NCBI GenBank assembly: GCA_015056015.1
Contig: SVHD01000002.1
Span: 1 to 64,000, forward strand
From: Clostridiales bacterium
GTDB lineage: Bacteria > Bacillota > Clostridia > Christensenellales > Aristaeellaceae
DNA: 64,000 nucleotides
Direction: 5' to 3'
Position 1 is the first letter of the stretch; each line of letters begins with the position of its first letter. The notes beneath the pieces were generated by a model that saw nothing but the letters and a program-made list of their open reading frames with translations, was not told the DNA's origin and searched no databases. The position numbers and the translations under genes were made by a program. Shown here piece by piece: positions 10,118-19,388 of the stretch.

Positions 10118-10974
10118 AGAAAAAGGCGCATCATGCAAGATGGCTCTCCCTTTCTTTCCGGCATGGATTGCTGCTTCTGCTTTCCGCGCTGTGGCTGCTT
10201 CCCGTGATCTGGCTGCTGCTATGCTCCTTTGGGATCGATAAGGGCCCCAATATCCGTTCTTTTTTTCCGGAAGGCTATACCCTCCGCCATTATCAGGATC
10301 TGCTGGGCAGGCAGGACAGCGTATCCCAGTTCCCCCGCTGGTTTCTCAATTCCCTGATCATCGCGGTATTCAACTGTGTCATCTCCTCGGTTTTCGTTCT
10401 TTCCACTGCCTATTGCATGAGCTGCATGCGCTTTCCCCTGCGAAAACCGCTGATGCATATCGCCATTATCCTGAATCTTTTTCCCGGCTTCCTGGCCATG
10501 ATTGCGGTATATTCCGTGATGAAGCGACTGGGGTTAACCGACGGCAACACCGGGCTGATCATCATTTACTCTGCCACCAGCGGCCTTTCCTATCTGGTGG
10601 CCAAGGGATTTTTTGATACCATCCCCCGTTCGCTGCGGGAATCCGCCACCATTGAAGGGGCCACGGAGGCCATCATATTCCAGAAAATCATTCTGCCCCT
10701 TTCCAGGCCCATTATCGTCTATACCGTCATCAGTGCCTTCCTGGCGCCCTGGACGGATTTCATCTTTGCCAATATTATGCTGCCCAGCAAAATCTCCGCC
10801 CAGAAAACCGTGGCGCTGGGCCTGTATTCCATGGTAAGCCGGGTGAATATCAACGAATATTTTGCGCGTTTCTGCGCAGGGGGCGTATTGGTCTCCATTC
10901 CCATTTCCATTCTTTTTGTGATCATGCAAAAATTCTATGTAGAGGGCATCACCGGCGGCGCAGTAAAGGGATAA
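10114..10974 (+). CDS. Sugar ABC transporter permease, MalG-like (GTG start)
   Basis: Overlaps preceding permease by 4 nt; EAA loop SLRESATIEGATEAIIFQKIILPL. Confidence 0.88.
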   Translation: MKKKAHHARWLSLSFRHGLLLLLSALWLLPVIWLLLCSFGIDKGPNIRSFFPEGYTLRHYQDLLGRQDSVSQFPRWFLNSLIIAVFNCVISSVFVLSTAYCMSCMRFPLRKPLMHIAIILNLFPGFLAMIAVYSVMKRLGLTDGNTGLIIIYSATSGLSYLVAKGFFDTIPRSLRESATIEGATEAIIFQKIILPLSRPIIVYTVISAFLAPWTDFIFANIMLPSKISAQKTVALGLYSMVSRVNINEYFARFCAGGVLVSIPISILFVIMQKFYVEGITGGAVKG

Positions 10975-11014
10975 AAAAACGCGCCTTTTGCAGCGCCTGA
11001 CGTATAACGCACAT

Positions 11015-11066
11015 AAAAAACAGCGGGCCCGTCCCCATTTACAAAAGGCCAGGCCCACTGTTTTTT
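11015..11066. terminator. Bidirectional Rho-independent terminator between convergent genes
   Basis: aaaaaacagcgggcc ... ggcccactgtttttt. Confidence 0.7.
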
Positions 11067-11107
11067 CTGGCGCCGTTATGCAGCGGCGCCGCTATTTTTA
11101 TGCCGTC

Positions 11108-11824
11108 TTACGGCAGCTTCAGGCAGGCGAAAATATCTTCCGCAGCAGCCATCATCGCTTCTTCCGTGGGGATTTCCGTTTCCGCGACATAGGCGGAAGA
11201 GCAATTGACCAGGATGCAGGAATCCTGCACGGTATCCACATACATTACCAGCACGGAATAGAAAAGATCAGGTTCCTCTTCCTTGGGATTGCCCTGGCAG
11301 AAAAGATAATTGACGGTATGGCCGGCAATTTCCGCCGTCTTCACTTCGGAAATGCTGGTATACAGGCTGGAAGCAGCCACTTCCGCCGCCATATCCGCGC
11401 CCTTACGTTCCTTTACGCCCGTCACATATACGCTCTGGATGGGATTTTCCTCCGATTCGGCAGTGAAAGAGAAATTCTGTTCCGGGGCGGACAGGGTGGA
11501 ATAATCTTCCCTTACAGTATATCCTTCCGGCTGATCCATGCTGCCAAAGATATAATAGCGGGGAGAACTGCTGTTGCCCAGATTGCGGACAATGGCATTT
11601 TCAGGAATCTTGCCCAGCTGCACCTTATTCAGGGAACCGGCAGGGGCGGCGAAGAAATAACAAAGCACGCTGATGATCACAATCAGGGCCACCAGGGCAA
11701 TAGAACCATAGGTCAGCTGCTTTTTATATTTTGCATAAAAAGCGCGACGCTTAGCCAGCTTTTTTTCTTCTTCCTGCTTTTTACGGACGGAAACATGGGC
11801 TCTGTGCTGATACTTTTTTGCCAT
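11108..11824 (-). CDS. Hypothetical single-pass membrane protein
   Basis: MAKKYQHRAHVSVRKKQEEEKK... basic N-terminus then a TM helix (LTYGSIALVALIVIISVLCYFF); SD gaggagtg upstream. Confidence 0.7.
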   Translation of the reverse strand: MAKKYQHRAHVSVRKKQEEEKKLAKRRAFYAKYKKQLTYGSIALVALIVIISVLCYFFAAPAGSLNKVQLGKIPENAIVRNLGNSSSPRYYIFGSMDQPEGYTVREDYSTLSAPEQNFSFTAESEENPIQSVYVTGVKERKGADMAAEVAASSLYTSISEVKTAEIAGHTVNYLFCQGNPKEEEPDLFYSVLVMYVDTVQDSCILVNCSSAYVAETEIPTEEAMMAAAEDIFACLKLP

Positions 11825-12014
11825 AACGAAACACTCCTCATTCTTTTCAAAGAATTTTTTAATAGTATAGCATACTTTTCTCCATATTTCCACCCCTCTG
11901 AAAAGGTTCAAGTTTTGTTCACAATTGATCTTGTGAAGAAATATCCGGTATGCTATAATGAAAACGGCGTTGAGAGAAGAATTTTTTCCCTCGCAATTAT
12001 TGTTCAGGAGGAAT

Positions 12015-12743
12015 ATGATGATGAATTATGGCATTCAATTGTACAGCATCCGCGATTTGCTGAAGGCCGATTATAAGGCCGCCCTGGAATGCGTGGCCCA
12101 GCTGGGCTACAAGATGGTGGAAACCATCGTGGTGGATAATGCCACGGCGGAAGAAGTGGCCGCCTGGTGCAAGGAACTGGGGCTCACCGTATCCGGCACC
12201 CATACCCGTGCCTCCTTCCTGGCCCCCGATGTGATCGAAAAAACCATTGCCGATCATAAGACCATGGGCTGCAATCTTCTGATCATCCCCGGCCATGATA
12301 TCAGCACCAAAGAAAAGGTGGATGAACTGATCGAGATCATCAACTGGGCCCAGCCCATCCTGGAAAAGGAAGGCATTACCCTGGCTTTCCATAATCATTC
12401 CCGGGAATTTTTGCCCAATGAAGACGGCCAGATCGTTTATGATGAACTGCGCAAGCGCACCAAGATCAAGCTGGAGCTGGATACCTACTGGGCCTACAAC
12501 GCCAAGCAGCCCGTGGTGGAACTGATGGAAGAACTGGGCGACCGGCTTATCGCCATCCACGTCAAGGACGGCAATGATCAGGGCCACGGCTATCCCCTGG
12601 GCATGGGCACCGCCCCTGTCAAGGATGTTTACAAAAAGGCCGTGGAAATGAAGCTGCCCATGATCGTGGAAAGCGAAACCCAGACTCCCGATGGCCCCAC
12701 CGAAGCGAAAATCTGCATCGAATATCTTAAATCCCTGGAATGA
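12015..12743 (+). CDS. Sugar phosphate isomerase/epimerase (xylose isomerase-like TIM barrel)
   Basis: MNYGIQLYSIRDLLK ... LAFHNHSREF ... KLELDTYWAYNA ... AIHVKDG. Confidence 0.88.
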   Translation: MMMNYGIQLYSIRDLLKADYKAALECVAQLGYKMVETIVVDNATAEEVAAWCKELGLTVSGTHTRASFLAPDVIEKTIADHKTMGCNLLIIPGHDISTKEKVDELIEIINWAQPILEKEGITLAFHNHSREFLPNEDGQIVYDELRKRTKIKLELDTYWAYNAKQPVVELMEELGDRLIAIHVKDGNDQGHGYPLGMGTAPVKDVYKKAVEMKLPMIVESETQTPDGPTEAKICIEYLKSLE

Positions 12744-12758
12744 TCCCATTTCCAGAAA

Positions 12759-12790
12759 ATGCCCGGAATACAATTTCGTATTCCGGGCAT
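12759..12790 (+). terminator. Strong hairpin downstream of the epimerase
   Basis: atgcccggaata-caatttcg-tattccgggcat perfect stem. Confidence 0.6.
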
Positions 12791-12896
12791 CCTGTATTTC
12801 GAGGCGGAAAACGCAGGGCATTTGCCGGAAACGGCTGCTTAAGCTGCGTTTTTAAAGGCCTTGAGAGGGCGAATCAAGCGTGATCGCCCTCTCTTT

Positions 12897-14063
12897 TTAT
12901 TCCACGATAAAATCGGTCCAGGGGGAAATAAAACGGATCATCTCCTCCACATAGGAAGAAACCTCGCGGCCCGGTTCTTTTTTCACGCCATTGGCAATGA
13001 ACACCATCACCGTTTCCGTATACGGCTCAAAAAATACATCCACCAGCAGCCCTTCCCAGCGCCCCTGATGCCCATACCATTGATCCCAGCCCAGATCATA
13101 ACGATAGACGCACAAGCCATAGGGACTTTGCGCCATTACATTCCCCTCGGGTATCAGCCGCTGATCCACCCGCATCATCCGGGCCGTTTCTTCGTTAAGC
13201 AGGCGCACGCCCTCCGCTTCCCCGCAGGCCAGTATCAGCCCCAGCTTTTCCAGCCCTTCCGCGCTGATATACAAACTGCCCACCGAGGTGCGGTAATGCC
13301 GATCGGGATTGCAGGTATTATCAAAATCCGCATCATCCTTGAGATAGGATTCCGCGCTTTTGTAAAGGCTGCCATCCACCCGGAAGGTATCAGAAAGGAA
13401 GGAAGCATCCGGAAGCAAGGTGGCGGCATAAGCCCCATTAATGGAAAGCGGGGCAAACACATGATCCTGCATATAATCATTCAGGCTCTGCCCGGAGGCA
13501 AATTCGATCTGGCTGCAAAGAAAGCCGCCGTTGAGATTGGCATATTCGTAGCGGCTGCCCGGCGCCCAGTGGGCGAAATAGCCGGATTCCATATCAATTT
13601 CCTGCCACCGCGGGCGAACGGCATAGGGCGCGCTTTCCAGGAAGGAAGCGGTATGGCTCATGATCTGGCGCAGGGTGATGGGCTGATCGGGGTAGCGGGG
13701 ATGGCGGATAGGCGTGCCATCGGATGCGGCCAGGGGCCCATCCAGGGAAAGCATTTCATCCTCCACCAATTGCATCACCCCAATGGCGGTGATCATTTTG
13801 GTGACGGAGGCCACCTTGAACACCGTTTCTTCGGTGACGGGTGTTTTATCCGACCGATCGCTATAGCCATGGGCATAGGCATAGAGCCTTTCGCCGCCCT
13901 GAGAGAGCAGGAAAATGCCCCCAACCGCTTCGCTTTTTTCAAAAAGCGTTTCAAAAAAAGCGTCCGCCTCCGCTTTTTGCTCCGGCGAAATTTCCGCAGC
14001 AAAAGCAGGGCAGACGAAAGAAAGTATCAGCAAACAGAGCAACAGGGCACGAAGAAATTTCAT
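12897..14063 (-). CDS. Serine hydrolase, class C beta-lactamase-like
   Basis: Signal peptide; FKVASVTKM (SxxK), YEYANLNGG (YxN), WYGHQGRWEG. Confidence 0.87.
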   Translation of the reverse strand: MKFLRALLLCLLILSFVCPAFAAEISPEQKAEADAFFETLFEKSEAVGGIFLLSQGGERLYAYAHGYSDRSDKTPVTEETVFKVASVTKMITAIGVMQLVEDEMLSLDGPLAASDGTPIRHPRYPDQPITLRQIMSHTASFLESAPYAVRPRWQEIDMESGYFAHWAPGSRYEYANLNGGFLCSQIEFASGQSLNDYMQDHVFAPLSINGAYAATLLPDASFLSDTFRVDGSLYKSAESYLKDDADFDNTCNPDRHYRTSVGSLYISAEGLEKLGLILACGEAEGVRLLNEETARMMRVDQRLIPEGNVMAQSPYGLCVYRYDLGWDQWYGHQGRWEGLLVDVFFEPYTETVMVFIANGVKKEPGREVSSYVEEMIRFISPWTDFIVE

Positions 14064-14911
14064 CCTCTCTCCTCCAGCCATTCCATGCACTGATAGAGTC
14101 GTTCCAATTCCTCTTCATTATAATACTGCAGGGTGATTTTCCCATGCTTACGATTGCCCTTGATGATGGTGCGCACCCCCAGGGCCTCCCGCATCTTATT
14201 TTCCATATCCTGCAATTCCAAAGGAAGGGGACGGGGCGCGGGCTTTTCCCTGGGAAGCTCTTTGGGCTGTGCCGCCAGCTTTTCCAGCGCACGGACGCTG
14301 AGGGCTTCCCGGATGGTTTTATCCGCCAGGGCAATCTGCATTTCCGCATCATCCAGCCCGGCCAGCACCCGGGCGTGGCCGGCAGAAAGCTTGCCGCTTA
14401 CCACATAAGCCTGCACGGATTCGGGCAAAGAAAGCAGCCGCAAAAGATTGGCCACCGCCGGGCGGGATTTCCCCAGGCGCTGGGCAGCCTTTTCCTGGGT
14501 ATAGCCGCAGGAATCCATCAGCTGGCGCACAGCGGCAGCCTCTTCAATGGCATTGAGATCCTCGCGCTGGATATTTTCAATCAGCGCGGCTTCCATCTGC
14601 TCCTGGGGGGTAAAATCACGGATGATGCAGGGCACGGCATCCAGCCCGGCCAGTCTGGCAGCGCGGAAACGGCGTTCGCCCGCCACAATGCGGTAGCGCC
14701 CGTTTCTTTCCACCACCAGCAGCGGCTGCAGCACCCCGGCCTCCTTCATGGAATCCGCCAGGGTCTGAAGCGCCTCTTCATCAAATTCCCGCCGGGGCTG
14801 ATCGGGATTGCGATCCAGTTCCGTAATCGCGATCATGCTCACCATATTTCCCAGATCATTGGTTTCAGGCAGCAGAGCATCCAAGCCCCGGCCCAGGCCC
14901 ATCTTTTTCAT
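14060..14911 (-). CDS. parB: Chromosome partitioning protein ParB/Spo0J
   Basis: GLGRGLDALLPE, DRNPDQPRREFDEEALQTLADSMKEAGVLQPLLV, RYRIVAGERRFRAA, LIENIQREDLNAIEEA. Confidence 0.95.
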   Translation of the reverse strand: MKKMGLGRGLDALLPETNDLGNMVSMIAITELDRNPDQPRREFDEEALQTLADSMKEAGVLQPLLVVERNGRYRIVAGERRFRAARLAGLDAVPCIIRDFTPQEQMEAALIENIQREDLNAIEEAAAVRQLMDSCGYTQEKAAQRLGKSRPAVANLLRLLSLPESVQAYVVSGKLSAGHARVLAGLDDAEMQIALADKTIREALSVRALEKLAAQPKELPREKPAPRPLPLELQDMENKMREALGVRTIIKGNRKHGKITLQYYNEEELERLYQCMEWLEERG

Positions 14912-14997
14912 GTTTCCCACACCTCAAGTCAAACGGCCCTCCACCCATTAGACGGTGAAGAGTACCGGATCGTTTCATAAAGAAAAATTTCTTTGCC

Positions 14998-15762
14998 TTA
15001 TTTATTGCGGCTGATCACTTCTTTGGCCAGATTGCGGTAGGCCTCCGCCCCGGTGCTGCGATTATCATAAAGATGAATGGGCAGCCCATGGCTGGGTGCT
15101 TCGCCCAGACGCACATTGCGGGGAACGGTGGTAGCAAATACCTTACTCTTGAAATGCTTTTTCACTTCGGCCACCACCTGCAGGCCCAGATTGGTGCGCC
15201 CATCCAGCATGGTAAGCAGCACACCCTCAATTTCCAGGGCAGGATTGAGCCCGCGCTTCACCCGCTGCACCGTATTCATCAGGGCGGTTACCCCCTCCAG
15301 CGCATAATACTCGCACTGAATGGGAATCAGCACGCTCTGGGCGGCGGAAAGGGCATTGATGGTGAGCAGCCCAAGAGAGGGCGGGCAATCAATCACTAGA
15401 TAATCAAAATCCTTGCGCACGGCCTCCATAGCCGCCCGCATTCTGAATTCCCGGCGGGAAAGATTGGCCAATTCCAATTCAGCCCCGGCCAGACGAATAT
15501 CGGAAGGGGAAACAAACAGATTTTTCTGCTTGGTTTTTTCCAGGGTGCTTTCCAGGGGACATTCCCCCAGCAGCGCCTCATATACCGTTTTCTTCCCGGC
15601 GCTGACCCCCAGCCCGCTGCTGGCATTGCCCTGGGGATCCATATCCACAAGCAGCGTTTTTTTGCCCGCATCAGCCAGGCATGCGGCCAGATTCACGGCG
15701 GTGGTGGTTTTCCCCACGCCGCCCTTCTGATTGGCAATACAAATAATCTTACCCAATTTCAA
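14998..15762 (-). CDS. parA: Chromosome partitioning ATPase ParA/Soj
   Basis: [39 protein letters not shown]. Confidence 0.95.
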   Translation of the reverse strand: MKLGKIICIANQKGGVGKTTTAVNLAACLADAGKKTLLVDMDPQGNASSGLGVSAGKKTVYEALLGECPLESTLEKTKQKNLFVSPSDIRLAGAELELANLSRREFRMRAAMEAVRKDFDYLVIDCPPSLGLLTINALSAAQSVLIPIQCEYYALEGVTALMNTVQRVKRGLNPALEIEGVLLTMLDGRTNLGLQVVAEVKKHFKSKVFATTVPRNVRLGEAPSHGLPIHLYDNRSTGAEAYRNLAKEVISRNK

Positions 15763-15791
15763 AACCCTTCTTCATTCGCAAATCAATCGAT

Positions 15792-16271
15792 TCATTCATC
15801 CAGCCAGCCCCGCAGCCGGAACGCCGGATGGCAGGAGCGGGCCACCGAAGCAATGGCCGTCAATTCCTGGCCGGTCTGCAGGGAGGCAAAGCGGGTATAA
15901 AGTACACGCAGCGCAGCAAGGCTGGGCTTGCGCATGGAATATTCCCGCAGCAAAAGCAAATGCCGCTGATCCACCGGAAATTTTTCAAAAATCAGCAGCA
16001 TCAGATCATCCGCCATCACGGAAAAATCCTCCACCCGGATTCTGATCAATGTTTCATCCGGCAATTGAATCAGCATGGAACCCCGGGTGGCATCCCGCAC
16101 TGCAAAAAACAGCAGGCTATCCAGCGCATCCTGCAGTTCATCGGGCTCCCTGCGGGAGGAATAGGCATTCAGCCGCCCCGTAATATCCCGGATAACAGGC
16201 GAGAGCAGCCCCAATAAGCCTGGGCCAAGCCAGGGCTGCAACGCGATCATGACCTGCGCCTCAGCAATCAT
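15792..16271 (-). CDS. Hypothetical protein (159 aa) between parA and the putative oriC
   Basis: Uninterrupted ORF in line with parA; no family recognised. Confidence 0.6.
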   Translation of the reverse strand: MIAEAQVMIALQPWLGPGLLGLLSPVIRDITGRLNAYSSRREPDELQDALDSLLFFAVRDATRGSMLIQLPDETLIRIRVEDFSVMADDLMLLIFEKFPVDQRHLLLLREYSMRKPSLAALRVLYTRFASLQTGQELTAIASVARSCHPAFRLRGWLDE

Positions 16272-16299
16272 GGGCCTCCCTCCCCCTTATACCATTTTA

Positions 16300-16771
16300 T
16301 CATATCACACAATGGGTGGTTTGTCCAATCATTCCACCGGAAGTACACAGGAATTTTGCTGATGACAAGAAATAAAATTTCTGTTACAATTTCCCACATT
16401 TCCCGTACATTTTTCTCTCTCGGCTAATACTTATTCAAATATAGTATATTTATTCAAAAGAGAACAAATATGCCCTCCACCACTTGTGGTGGAATTCTCA
16501 TGGCAACACCATCCGTTGAAATTCCCCAGTTATCAACACATTTGCGCCATGCAAACCGCTCAAAAGCAGTAAAAACCACAAAAACACTTGAAAAATCGGG
16601 CAAAATCTGCTATGATAAGGCCGTGGCTTACGAATGAGAAGTTTTCCACAAAAAGTTATCCACAGTCCGCGGTTGTTTCTCACCCGACGGGCGTTATTTT
16701 TTCCGCTTTATTGCAGGGCGGGAACACAAATAAACATGCAAAATTCATGCATAAGAAGCGGAGAGATCACT
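16300..16771. other. oriC: Putative chromosomal replication origin (oriC) upstream of dnaA
   Basis: DnaA-box-like TTATCCACA (16656-16664, exact consensus), TTTTCCACA (16642-16650), TTATCAACA (16530-16538); two TTATTCAAA repeats in an AT-rich stretch (16424-16470); palindrome TCCACCAC-TT-GTGGTGGA (16476-16493); flanked by parAB and dnaA. Confidence 0.65.
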
Positions 16772-18094
16772 TTGGATAAACAGGCGCTGTGGGATCAGGC
16801 CTGCGCAGTGATGCGCACAGAAATGACGCAGGTTACCTTCGATACTTGGATCAAGGCCGCCCTTCGCCCCCTGGGCTATTCCGGCGATCAATTCTTTATT
16901 GAAGCAGTGACGGATTTCTATCATCAGTTCGTGGTGCCGCGCTATGCGGTTCTGATCAGCAATTCCCTTTCCCAGGTGGTAGGCAAGCCCATCAAGGCCC
17001 AGCTGCTCACCCCCGCCCAGGCGGATGAATACCGGGAGGGCGTTACCCCCGAGGATAAGCCCGGGGATGATTCTTCCCTGAATCCCAAATATACCTTTGA
17101 TACCTTCGTGGTGGGCAATAATAACCGCTTTGCCCATGCGGCGGCGCTGGCCGTGGCCGAATCCCCGGCGGACGCCTATAACCCCCTGTTTATCTATGGC
17201 GGCGTGGGGCTGGGCAAAACCCATCTGATGCACGCCATCGGCCATTATATGCTCTCCCAGAAGCCCACCACCCGGGTCAAATACGTCACCTCCGAAATCT
17301 TTATGAATGAGATGGTGAATTCCCTCAACAAAAAGACCCAGGCCGAATTCCGGGAAAAATACCGGAATATCGATGTGCTGATGGTGGATGATATTCAGTT
17401 CCTTACCGGCAAGGTGGGCACCCAGGAGGAATTTTTCCATACCTTCAATGCCCTGCATTCCGCCGGAAAGCAGATCATCATTTCCTCCGATAAGCCCCCC
17501 AAGGAAATTGCCAAGCTGGAAGAAAGATTGCGCAGCCGCTTTGAATGGGGCCTGATTGCCGATATCAATAAGCCCGATCTGGAAACCCGCGTGGCCATTC
17601 TGCAAAAGAAGGCCGAAGATGAATTGCTGCGGGTGGACGGCGAAGTGCTCACCATGATCGCAGAGCGGGTGGCCAGCAATATCCGGGAGCTGGAAGGCTG
17701 CCTGACCCGGCTGGTGGCCTATCCTTCCCTCACCGGCCGGCCCATCGATGCGCAGCTGGCAGAAGAGGCGCTGAAGGAAATCTTTGCCCGCAGCGAGCCC
17801 CGGCACGTCACCTGCGAAGATGTGATGGAGGCGGTAGCCACCTACTATAACGTGACCGTGGACGATTTGAAGGGCCCCCGCCGCAGCAGAGAGGTGGCCG
17901 TTCCCCGGCAGATCGCCATGTATATCGCCCGGGAAATCGTGGGGGCGCCGCTCACCATGATCGGCGAAAACTTTGGCGGCCGGGATCATTCCACCGTCAA
18001 TCATGCCTGCCAGAAGGTGGACAGGGAAATGAAGGCCTCTCCCACCCTGAATAATCTGGTCAATGATCTTATGCAGCAGCTTCAGGAACGATAA
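16772..18094 (+). CDS. dnaA: Chromosomal replication initiator DnaA (probable TTG start)
   Basis: NPKYTFDTFVVGNNNRFAHAAALAVAE, GGVGLGKTHLMHAIGH, C-terminal GRDHSTVNHACQKV; SD agcggagag before TTG. Confidence 0.96.
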   Translation: MDKQALWDQACAVMRTEMTQVTFDTWIKAALRPLGYSGDQFFIEAVTDFYHQFVVPRYAVLISNSLSQVVGKPIKAQLLTPAQADEYREGVTPEDKPGDDSSLNPKYTFDTFVVGNNNRFAHAAALAVAESPADAYNPLFIYGGVGLGKTHLMHAIGHYMLSQKPTTRVKYVTSEIFMNEMVNSLNKKTQAEFREKYRNIDVLMVDDIQFLTGKVGTQEEFFHTFNALHSAGKQIIISSDKPPKEIAKLEERLRSRFEWGLIADINKPDLETRVAILQKKAEDELLRVDGEVLTMIAERVASNIRELEGCLTRLVAYPSLTGRPIDAQLAEEALKEIFARSEPRHVTCEDVMEAVATYYNVTVDDLKGPRRSREVAVPRQIAMYIAREIVGAPLTMIGENFGGRDHSTVNHACQKVDREMKASPTLNNLVNDLMQQLQER

Positions 18095-18100
18095 ATAAAA

Positions 18101-18127
18101 AACTGCCGTAAGAACGGCAGTTTTTTT
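18101..18127 (+). terminator. Rho-independent terminator after dnaA
   Basis: aactgccgt-aaga-acggcagttttttt. Confidence 0.85.
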
Positions 18128-18204
18128 CATGTTCTTAAAGGCCATCCGGCAATTACCGGATGGCCAGATACGATGATTATCTCTGTGGAACGGAAAGGGG
18201 GCAA

Positions 18205-18681
18205 TCAAATTTGTTCTACCGAGTATACAATATATTTTCTATCAAGACTTTTAAGATTTTCGGTACTCCTAAGGGTAATCCGCAGCATTGCATCTGAGAT
18301 ATGGTAACTATTTAATCTTGAATGGCTTTCAATATCGATAGATACACTTACCACACCGGACAACTCATCTCCTCTCATTTTGTGTGAAATCAGATTGCAA
18401 TATACCGATTTACTGATAATATCGTCTTTCGCCTGCATCAATGTGTGTATTTGCTGAACTGTGAGGGGCAACTGGAGTGCATATCGCATTTCATCACTCA
18501 CTTGGATGGGGATGCCCTTCGCTGTTTGAAACGGTTGCTCCAAATGCGCTTGCTTAACCAGTTGGGTAAATAGCTGCGAAATATCAAATTTCAGAGTATG
18601 ACGGATATCACGCACCCCCCAGATTATCATAACAACAATGACAATCGTCACACCAATCTTTGATAAAAGTCTTGCATCCAT
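18205..18681 (-). CDS. Hypothetical membrane-anchored protein, AT-rich relative to neighbours
   Basis: N-terminal TM helix (ISKIGVTIVIVVMIIWG-like) in a 158 aa ORF; no family recognised. Confidence 0.6.
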   Translation of the reverse strand: MDARLLSKIGVTIVIVVMIIWGVRDIRHTLKFDISQLFTQLVKQAHLEQPFQTAKGIPIQVSDEMRYALQLPLTVQQIHTLMQAKDDIISKSVYCNLISHKMRGDELSGVVSVSIDIESHSRLNSYHISDAMLRITLRSTENLKSLDRKYIVYSVEQI

Positions 18682-18788
18682 ATGATACCCCTCTCTCAAT
18701 TCATTCTACCATTAACGACGCCCAAGATAATACAGCCCCGTTTCTGTAGAATTACTATATCCACATCAGAAATCCTGTTCCCGAGGCG

Positions 18789-18855
18789 TTTTTCTTGGGG
18801 AGAATACAGAAGGGGCTTTCTTTTTCAAAAGAAAGCCCCTTCCGCAAATATCCCA
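18789..18855 (-). repeat. Dispersed double-hairpin repeat, copy 2
   Basis: Minus: tttgcggaaggggctttcttttgaaaaagaaagccccttctgtattctccccaagaaaaacgcctcggga; 3' box not clear. Confidence 0.7.
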
Positions 18856-18863
18856 TTTTTTCC

Positions 18864-19388
18864 TCATTCCCCCAGAAAAGCCTGCTTGTTGAGGGGGATG
18901 AAGGCGGCCTTCCGGCCGGAGAAAACCTTTTCAAAGACGGTAAAGACGGATTCCACGGAGACGATGCCGGTCTTGCGGACCACTTCGCCCAGCATGACCA
19001 TATTGGCCACCTTATCGCTGCCAAGAGCGGCGGCGCGTTCAGCCACGGGCACAGCCACAGCCTGAATATCATCCCGGTTGGCAGCCCGGTCAATCAGCGA
19101 TTTATTGTAGAAAAGCCAGCCATCCTTTTTCACCATGGGTTCAAACTTATCCATGGAGGGCAGATTCATGGCCACGGCGATATCCGCTTCATAAATCAGG
19201 GGGCAGGAAACGGGCTTATCCGATACCACCACAGTGCAATTGGCGGTGCCGCCGCGCATTTCGGGGCCATAGGAGGGAAGGAAGGTAACTTCCTTGCCTT
19301 CCAGCATAGCGGCATAGCAAATGATCTGGCCCATCATCAGAACGCCCTGACCGCCGGAGCCGGCGAAAAACATTTTATAAGTGCTCAT
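18864..19388 (-). CDS. 2-oxoacid:ferredoxin oxidoreductase, gamma subunit
   Basis: MFFAGSGGQGVLMMGQIICYAAMLEGKEVTFLPSYGPEMRGGTANCTVVVSD. Confidence 0.92.
   Translation of the reverse strand: MSTYKMFFAGSGGQGVLMMGQIICYAAMLEGKEVTFLPSYGPEMRGGTANCTVVVSDKPVSCPLIYEADIAVAMNLPSMDKFEPMVKKDGWLFYNKSLIDRAANRDDIQAVAVPVAERAAALGSDKVANMVMLGEVVRKTGIVSVESVFTVFEKVFSGRKAAFIPLNKQAFLGE

Noticed and set aside
18139-18164. Perfect palindrome ggccatccgg-caatta-ccggatggcc after dnaA as a separate element
   Set aside because: Likely part of the convergent transcription termination zone; single copy in the window and no further support.
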